NCBI GenBank assembly: GCA_048550535.1
Contig: JBLYYN010000314.1
Location: forward strand, 1-11,316
DNA: 11,316 nt
Direction: 5' to 3'
DNA from: CBDULX01 sp048550535
GTDB lineage: Bacteria > Pseudomonadota > Gammaproteobacteria > SZUA-229
Made by a program: the position numbers and the translations under genes. The notes under the pieces were generated by a model. That model was not told the origin of the DNA, did not search any database, and saw nothing but the letters and a program-made list of their open reading frames with translations. How positions within the stretch are numbered: position 1 is the stretch's first letter; each line of letters opens with the position of its first letter. This document shows positions 7,639 to 11,316 of this stretch, one piece after another.

Positions 7639-7666
7639 TTGTTTTTTTCTGGGCTATTACGATAAT
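7639..7666 (+). promoter_or_regulatory. Candidate promoter of the barrel protein gene
   Basis: TTGTTT at 7639-7644 and GATAAT at 7661-7666 are 16 bases apart. The -10 box matches the sigma-70 consensus at 5 of 6 positions; the -35 box is weak (3 of 6). Transcription would begin about 35 bases before the GTG at 7707, leaving room for the AAGGA at 7694-7698. Confidence 0.4.
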
Positions 7667-7706
7667 ATCATGTTGAAAATAATAACTTGATTTAAGGAAA
7701 AACAGC

Positions 7707-8201
7707 GTGAAAAAAATTAGCAGTGTATTTAGTATTATAATGTTTTTGATGGCTCTATCGATGACAGTTAACCAGGCCAGCGCCGCCGATTGGTTGGTGG
7801 GCGCTGGTTTGACTATCGGGGGCGATGAACTTGGCGGCACGTCTGTTGATACTGTGGATGCGGGCGAACTGATCCGTGTCTATGGAGGTGTGCAGCTTCC
7901 AGTTGGTGACTCTCCACTCAAAGTGCAGTTGACGATGGGTTATCACTTTGATTCGGTAGAGTCTGAACAGGGGACTGGTTCATTTGATCGATTAGAGTTT
8001 GAGCTTATTCCGTATTATTATCTGGATAAGTTTCGTTTGGGCTTAGGTGTGACGCAGCATGTAAGTGTTGCATTTGACCAGCCAACAGGCTTTCCCGATT
8101 ATGATTTTGACGACGCGACGGGGATTGTTTTTGAGGTTGCTCATGTATTAGGGCGCCATGAAAGAGCCTGGCTACATCTCAGGTTGGTGGATATAGAATA
8201 G
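7707..8201 (+). CDS. Small outer-membrane beta-barrel protein, interrupted by an in-frame TAG
   Basis: A secreted protein of 164 residues up to the first stop. Residues 1-26 are a clear signal peptide with the cleavage site ASA|AD. The rest alternates polar and hydrophobic residues in strand-like stretches (LIRVYGGVQLPV, LKVQLTMGYHF, RLEFELIPYYYL, FRLGLGVTQHVSVAF, GIVFEVAHVLG, AWLHLRLVDIE), as in a small beta-barrel. The start is GTG at 7707, supported by AAGGA at 7694-7698. The ending VDIE followed by TAG is abnormal: a barrel protein should end with a strand whose last residue is aromatic. The same frame continues after the TAG with 22 more codons that supply such a strand, ending FFIF, then stops at 8268-8270. 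Without it the product would lack its last strand and the C-terminal signal read by the BAM assembly machinery. The intact form would be 187 residues, counting one at the TAG. This is either a recent pseudogene, a base-call error or a readthrough product. No specific function is recognised. Confidence 0.8.
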   Translation: MKKISSVFSIIMFLMALSMTVNQASAADWLVGAGLTIGGDELGGTSVDTVDAGELIRVYGGVQLPVGDSPLKVQLTMGYHFDSVESEQGTGSFDRLEFELIPYYYLDKFRLGLGVTQHVSVAFDQPTGFPDYDFDDATGIVFEVAHVLGRHERAWLHLRLVDIE

Positions 8202-8270
8202 ACGTCGCCATCTTTTGGAACGGTGGACGGGGGCTATATTGGATTTGGCGGAACCTTTTTTATATTCTAG
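8199..8270 (+). other. In-frame continuation of the barrel gene beyond TAG
   Basis: Translating on through the TAG at 8199-8201 in the same frame gives TSPSFGTVDGG then YIGFGGTFFIF and a stop at 8268-8270, with a second TAG directly after (8271-8273). The glycine-rich turn followed by alternating residues and a terminal Phe is the usual last strand of an outer-membrane barrel. No frameshift is needed; changing one base of the TAG restores the gene. Confidence 0.75.
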
Positions 8271-8286
8271 TAGCTAAAAATTAGTA

Positions 8287-8302
8287 GGCGACAAATGTCG
8301 CC
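8287..8302 (-). terminator. Terminator-like hairpin after leuA
   Basis: A perfect 6-bp stem (GGCGAC 8287-8292 with GTCGCC 8297-8302) closes on a 4-base loop. On the minus strand it is followed, 6 bases later, by a run of five T residues, so it could help end the leuA transcript coming from 8365. It is part of the dispersed repeat, so the terminator role would be borrowed. Confidence 0.45.
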
Positions 8303-8313
8303 CCAGATCACAA

Positions 8314-8338
8314 GCCCTTCATAAAAGCTATGAAGGGC
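8314..8338. terminator. Perfect 10-bp hairpin between convergent genes
   Basis: GCCCTTCATA (8314-8323) pairs fully with TATGAAGGGC (8329-8338) around a 5-base loop. There is no T-tract on either side, so intrinsic termination is uncertain; it may instead protect 3' ends. The hairpin is kept in the other repeat copy at 10978-11002, with a G-U pair. Confidence 0.4.
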
Positions 8339-8364
8339 ACCCTCACTGGATCTGATTCATTCCA

Positions 8365-10032
8365 TCATGCGACCTGCTTGATTTTTACCTGTGCGCGATT
8401 CAAAGCAGACAAAACAGCCTTCAGCGATGCGCTGATGGTATCGTGATCAAACGCAGCACCCGCAAAGCGTTGCCCGTCCACATTGAGTTGCACATAGGCC
8501 ACGGCTTCGGCATCGGTGCCTTCACCCATGGCATGTTCGCTGTAATCCACCACATGTACCCGTTGGCCGCTGTGCCGCATCCAGGCATCGACAAAGGCAG
8601 AGATCGCGCCTTCGCCTTCGCCATGCAAAACCTGCTCACGCTGGTCATCGATGATTCGGGCCTCGATCACATCATGACCATTTTTATCGATACGATAACC
8701 CTGTAAGGCAATCGGTGTTTGATCGCATACGCAATATTCCTGGAACAGTTTATATATAGTGGCGCTGTCCACCTCACCGGTTTGCTGTTCACTGAACTGC
8801 TGCACGATGAGCGCTAACTCGGTTTGCAACCAGCGCGGCAGGCTCAGGCCGTAATCACGCTCCAGCACAAAGGCAACACCGCCTTTGCCGGACTGACTGT
8901 TGACCCGAATCACCGCCTGATAATCCCGCCCCAGGTCTTTGGGATCGATGGGCAAGTAGGCTACCTGCCAGGGTTCGTCCGCCTGTTGCTGATGCAGGCA
9001 CTTACGAATCGCATCCTGATGACTGCCGGAAAATGCGGTGTATACCAGATCTCCGATCCACGGGTGACGCGGGTTCAGCGGCATGCTGGTGCATTCTGTC
9101 ACCACCTGAATGATCTCATCCGGGTTCGACAGATCCAGTTGCGGATCAACGCCCTGACTATAAAGATTCATTGCCATGGTAATGATGTCCATATTCCCGG
9201 TGCGCTCGCCATTGCCGAGCAAGGTGCCTTCCACACGGTCGGCACCGGCCATCACCGCCAGTTCCGCCGCTGCCACCGCACAACCGCGATCATTATGGGT
9301 ATGTACAGAAAGAATAATGCTGTCACGCCGGCTGATATGGGTAGCAAAATACTCCACCTGATCGGCAAACACATTGGGTGTGGCAACTTCAACCGTGGAG
9401 GGTAAATTGATAATGCAGGGCCGCTCCGGTGTCGGCTGCCATACATCCAGCACGGCATCGCAAACCTCCACCGCATAATCCATTTCGGTACTGGTGAAGC
9501 TCTCCGGTGAATACTCGAAACTCCAGTCAGTATCCGGATACCTGAATGATTCACGTTGCACCCATTCGGCCCCGCGACGAGCTATGGTGGTGATGCCGTT
9601 CCGATCCAGGCCAAACACCCGTTCGCGCTGCACCGTAGACGTGGAATTATAGACATGGACAATGGCGCGGCGGATACCGATTAAGGACTCAAAGGTGCGA
9701 GTGATTAATGCTTCACGGGCCTGCACCAGCACCTGTACCGTGACATCTTCGGGTATTTGATTCTCTTCGATCAACCAGCGCACAAAATCATAATCGTGCT
9801 GGCTGGCAGAAGGGAAGCCCACCTCGATTTCCTTGAAACCCAGCTTGACCAACAGGGCCCACATGCGGCGTTTTTGTGCCACCGACATGGGCTCAAGCAG
9901 CGCCTGATTGCCATCACGTAAATCGACACTGGCCCAGCGTGGGGCCTGCTCGATACTGCGGCTCGGCCACTGGCGATGTGGCAGGTTCACCGCCGCTGCA
10001 GGGCGATATTTGTTGTGATCAAAGACTTTCAT
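8365..10032 (-). CDS. leuA: 2-isopropylmalate synthase (long, yeast-type LeuA)
   Basis: A 555-residue enzyme for the first committed step of leucine synthesis: acetyl-CoA plus 2-oxoisovalerate (3-methyl-2-oxobutanoate) gives 2-isopropylmalate and CoA. It acts in the cytoplasm. The catalytic TIM barrel spans about residues 30-310. It shows the DLRDGNQ motif (37-43) with the catalytic Arg and a metal-binding Asp, HTHNDRG (244-250) with the two metal-binding histidines, and GNGERTGN (273-280). The linker includes SGKGGVAFVLERDYG (381-395). The last 120 or so residues (about 430-555) form the LeuA regulatory domain, where leucine binds as feedback inhibitor in characterised members. Length and motifs fit the long form found in Pseudomonas, actinobacteria and yeast rather than the E. 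coli form of about 520 residues. The start is ATG at 10032-10030 with AGGA 7 bases upstream; the stop is TGA. It is divergent from an Lrp/AsnC-type regulator, a plausible controller. No leuBCD genes are in the window. Confidence 0.97.
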   Translation of the reverse strand: MKVFDHNKYRPAAAVNLPHRQWPSRSIEQAPRWASVDLRDGNQALLEPMSVAQKRRMWALLVKLGFKEIEVGFPSASQHDYDFVRWLIEENQIPEDVTVQVLVQAREALITRTFESLIGIRRAIVHVYNSTSTVQRERVFGLDRNGITTIARRGAEWVQRESFRYPDTDWSFEYSPESFTSTEMDYAVEVCDAVLDVWQPTPERPCIINLPSTVEVATPNVFADQVEYFATHISRRDSIILSVHTHNDRGCAVAAAELAVMAGADRVEGTLLGNGERTGNMDIITMAMNLYSQGVDPQLDLSNPDEIIQVVTECTSMPLNPRHPWIGDLVYTAFSGSHQDAIRKCLHQQQADEPWQVAYLPIDPKDLGRDYQAVIRVNSQSGKGGVAFVLERDYGLSLPRWLQTELALIVQQFSEQQTGEVDSATIYKLFQEYCVCDQTPIALQGYRIDKNGHDVIEARIIDDQREQVLHGEGEGAISAFVDAWMRHSGQRVHVVDYSEHAMGEGTDAEAVAYVQLNVDGQRFAGAAFDHDTISASLKAVLSALNRAQVKIKQVA

Positions 10033-10062
10033 ATCGGGTTCCTAATGGTCTGCTTGCATAAT

Positions 10063-10085
10063 GGTGACCCTGGTCGACCGTCACC
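10063..10085 (-). promoter_or_regulatory. Inverted repeat in the leuA leader
   Basis: GGTGAC (10063-10068) pairs with GTCACC (10080-10085). The loop itself contains the 8-base palindrome GGTCGACC (10072-10079), so two folds compete. It ends about 30 bases upstream of the leuA start. A role in leader RNA folding or protein binding is possible; no T-tract follows. Confidence 0.35.
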
Positions 10086-10101
10086 TCCGGTATCGGTGTT
10101 G

Positions 10102-10123
10102 GCCTCACCAGCCCTCGTGAGGC
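10102..10123 (-). promoter_or_regulatory. Second hairpin in the leuA leader
   Basis: GCCTCAC (10102-10108) pairs with GTGAGGC (10117-10123) around an 8-base loop. With the hairpin at 10063-10085 it makes a structured untranslated leader. I searched this leader for a leucine-rich short peptide, the sign of attenuation, and saw none. Confidence 0.35.
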
Positions 10124-10222
10124 AGGTTTAGTTCAGGTCTATGTGGCTACCGGATCAAGCCCGGGCCACGTTTTGGCTCCCTTGTGGGGATAGGTGAAAG
10201 ATTACTGCAAGTTGGCTGGCAT

Positions 10223-10251
10223 TTTATTGCGAATTCATGCCTAATTTTCAA
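10223..10251 (-). promoter_or_regulatory. Candidate leuA promoter
   Basis: On the minus strand, TTGAAA (10251-10246) and AATAAA (10228-10223) are 17 bases apart. The -35 box matches the sigma-70 consensus at 4 of 6 positions and the -10 box at 4 of 6. It would give a leader of nearly 190 bases, including the two hairpins. The AT-rich surroundings suit Lrp-type binding. Confidence 0.4.
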
Positions 10252-10262
10252 ATATCTAACAA

Positions 10263-10268
10263 TATAAT
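10263..10268 (+). promoter_or_regulatory. -10 box of the Lrp/AsnC-type gene
   Basis: A perfect TATAAT, about 60 bases before the ATG at 10328. No good -35 box lies 16-18 bases upstream, which may mean dependence on an activator or autoregulation. It almost abuts the candidate leuA promoter, so one bound regulator could control both. Confidence 0.4.
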
Positions 10269-10327
10269 TGCTTAATTTATTGATAATGTGACAGAATGTG
10301 CCTATGTAACCAGATTGGGCGCAAAAC

Positions 10328-10792
10328 ATGACCCTCGACCGCTATGATCGCCAAATTCTCGAGATTCTGCAGCAGGACGGCCGCATCAGTAACCAGGACC
10401 TGGCCGACAAAATTGGCCTGTCTGCCTCCCCCTGTTTGCGCCGGGTGCGCGCTCTGGAAGACAGCGGCCTGATCATCGGTTACCGCGCCCAGCTCGACGC
10501 GAAAAAACTCGGCCTGACGCTTCTGGCCCTGATCCATATTTCCATGGATCGCCATACCCCTGAACGCTTCGCCCACTTCGAACAAATCGTCAGCGAGCTC
10601 CCGGAAGTGCTCGAATGCCTGCTCATCACCGGCCAGGCCGCCGACTATCAGCTAAAGGTGGTGGTTAAAGACATGGATGCTTTTCAAGTATTGCTGTTAA
10701 ACAAAATTACCCGCATCGAAGGTGTCAGCGGCGTACAGTCCAGCTTTGTCATGCGCCGGGTCATGGACAAAACGGCGTTGCCTGTGGGTTGA
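10328..10792 (+). CDS. Lrp/AsnC-family transcriptional regulator
   Basis: A 154-residue DNA-binding regulator of the feast/famine family, the usual size. The N-terminal winged helix-turn-helix begins LDRYDRQILEILQQDGRISNQDLA; its recognition helix lies in LSASPCLRRVRALEDSGLI (31-49), a highly typical family signature. After the linker GYRAQLDAKKLGL, the RAM domain covers about residues 63-140 and includes the effector-site segment ITGQAADYQLKVVVKDMDAF (100-119). Such proteins form dimers and octamers and sense amino acids, often leucine, alanine or asparagine. Because it is divergent from leuA across 295 AT-rich bases, control of leuA and of itself is a reasonable inference, with a branched-chain amino acid as a likely effector. 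The start is ATG at 10328 with only a weak GGGCG upstream. The downstream palindrome at 10798-10822 may mark the transcript end. It is not certain to be Lrp itself, so no gene symbol is given. Confidence 0.95.
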   Translation: MTLDRYDRQILEILQQDGRISNQDLADKIGLSASPCLRRVRALEDSGLIIGYRAQLDAKKLGLTLLALIHISMDRHTPERFAHFEQIVSELPEVLECLLITGQAADYQLKVVVKDMDAFQVLLLNKITRIEGVSGVQSSFVMRRVMDKTALPVG

Positions 10793-10797
10793 TGGGG

Positions 10798-10822
10798 TTT
10801 GAAACTACATGGTAGTTTCAAA
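10798..10822. terminator. Palindrome after the Lrp/AsnC-type gene
   Basis: The 11-bp stem TTTGAAACTAC (10798-10808) pairs perfectly with GTAGTTTCAAA (10812-10822) around the loop ATG. It begins 5 bases after the regulator's stop codon. On the plus strand A residues follow rather than a T-tract, so it is not a classic terminator for this gene; on the minus strand the end of the hairpin is less T-rich still. A 3'-end stabilising role is equally possible. Confidence 0.45.
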
Positions 10823-10898
10823 AACATAAGGGCTGTGATTCTGAGGTATCCCTTCGGCTCCTGTTGTGATTGAAATCAGGATAATTACGTATCAAGAT

Positions 10899-11133
10899 TG
10901 GTTTCGCCTCCTGGCGACCTACTTATTTTTCTGCAGCAAAAAATAAGTAGGCAACAAAATGCCGCCCCAACTCACAAGCCCTTCATAAAAGTCATGAAGG
11001 GTGCCCTCGTCGCCACATGCTGAATGTGCCTGCTGCGCAACTCCTCGCAAACAACGCTCGTCAAACATGCTCGCAGAAAACCTGCACATTAATCATGCGT
11101 TCCTCGGCTTGATCAATGGGGGATACGAAAAGC
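10899..11133 (+). repeat. Dispersed hairpin repeat, long copy
   Basis: This appears to be the most complete copy of a repeat family whose parts also occur at 248-325 and 8281-8344. In order: a small hairpin CGCC-TCCT-GGCG (10905-10916); a 13-bp perfect stem (10918-10930 with 10939-10951) around a loop containing CTGCAG; the segment shared with 8281-8344 (10944-11008), including the CCCTTCAT hairpin; and the tail shared with 248-325 (11060-11133). The layout, a stem reading CCTACTT...AAGTAGG followed by a C-rich block, resembles repeats seen between genes in many Gammaproteobacteria. It carries no gene. Confidence 0.6.
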
Positions 11134-11266
11134 ACAGATAAAAGCCTAGAGAGCAATTATTCATAATATTACTCGTTGCTAGGAGGATGTTTTCAATCAG
11201 TGACTTAACCTAAAAAGAGCTCTGACCCCAATGCCAGTAAGTTAAGGTATAAGTCATTGATTATGT

Positions 11267-11272
11267 TATAGT
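11267..11272 (+). promoter_or_regulatory. Possible -10 box for a leaderless start
   Basis: TATAGT lies 7 bases upstream of the ATG at 11280, so transcription would begin at or next to the start codon. No convincing -35 box is present; TTAAGG at 11242-11247 is 19 bases away. Confidence 0.25.
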
Positions 11273-11279
11273 AACGTTA

Positions 11280-11316
11280 ATGAAAAAGCCAATAATTAAC
11301 TCAAAAAGAGACTCAT
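11280..11316 (+). CDS. Possible partial gene running off the window
   Basis: A frame opens at ATG 11280 (MKKPIINSKRDS) and is still open at the last base. Only 12 residues are visible, so no function can be given. There is no ribosome binding site, and a -10-like TATAGT just upstream would make the transcript leaderless. The preceding CTCTGACCCCAAT is a motif I have seen near transposase genes, but that is a weak hint. Confidence 0.3.
   Translation, partial: MKKPIINSKRDS

Larger units (their letters stand above)
8281..8344 (+). repeat. Dispersed hairpin repeat, short copy
   Basis: This copy aligns closely with 10944-11008, sharing AGTAGGC, CGCCCCA, CACAAGCCCTTCATAAAAG, ATGAAGGG and CCCTC in order. 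It lacks the left arm (CCTACTTATTTTT) that precedes the longer copy. It lies between the convergent barrel and leuA genes, 8 bases after the double TAG. Confidence 0.75.
10793..11279. other. Repeat-rich gap at the right end
   Basis: This non-coding stretch holds a palindrome directly after the regulator gene (10798-10822), the long copy of the dispersed hairpin repeat (about 10899-11133), and an AT-rich segment leading to a possible start codon at 11280. An AGGAGG at 11181-11186 touches an ATG at 11187 with no spacer, and that frame is only 8 codons long, so I do not call it a gene. Confidence 0.55.

Noticed and set aside
8824..9405. 193-codon frame on the plus strand inside leuA
   Set aside because: It is an antisense shadow of a highly conserved enzyme, with no family match of its own.
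10147..10329. Minus-strand frame as a leuA leader peptide
   Set aside because: It has few leucine codons in a row and no terminator/antiterminator arrangement after it.
11181..11213. Small gene after AGGAGG
   Set aside because: The ATG touches the Shine-Dalgarno sequence and the frame stops after 8 codons.

Overview
The window reads as a chromosomal segment of a gammaproteobacterium. The evidence is the long (yeast-type) 2-isopropylmalate synthase, a divergent Lrp/AsnC regulator, a CHASE-PAS-GGDEF-EAL signalling protein, REP/MITE-like repeats of the kind common in that class, and an outer-membrane barrel protein. Two genes of families linked to sulfur compounds (an exported DsrE-like protein and a TauE/SafE permease) would fit an organism handling reduced or organic sulfur, but they are not adjacent, so that link is weak. 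I cannot name genus or species.

Layout from left to right. Positions 1-489 hold degenerate repeats and no convincing gene. Then come a polytopic membrane protein (490-1488, +), a repeat-poor gap with a terminator-like hairpin, and an exported DsrE-family protein (1868-2362, +) closed by a strong terminator. A short MITE/REP-like element follows (2488-2564). A very large c-di-GMP enzyme (2677-6363, -) reads from a TTG start with a clear ribosome binding site. After a gap with a 7-bp tandem repeat come a TauE/SafE permease (6841-7614, +) and a small secreted beta-barrel protein (7707-8201, +). leuA (8365-10032, -) and an lrp/asnC-type regulator (10328-10792, +) are divergent and share an AT-rich control region. 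The right end (10793-11316) is again repeat-rich and finishes with the start of a possible leaderless reading frame.

The most notable observation is in the barrel gene. Its frame is broken by one TAG at 8199-8201, yet the same frame continues for 22 codons that spell a typical C-terminal barrel strand ending in Phe, then stops at a double TAG (8268-8273). This is either a fresh nonsense mutation, a sequencing error or stop-codon readthrough. TAG also ends two other genes in the window in the normal way, which argues against general recoding.

The second theme is a dispersed hairpin repeat family with diverged partial copies at 248-325, 8281-8344 and 10899-11133, the copies lying between or at the ends of genes. 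I found no defence system, CRISPR array, tRNA, rRNA or complete insertion sequence. Apart from the interrupted barrel gene, the genes belong to recognisable families.
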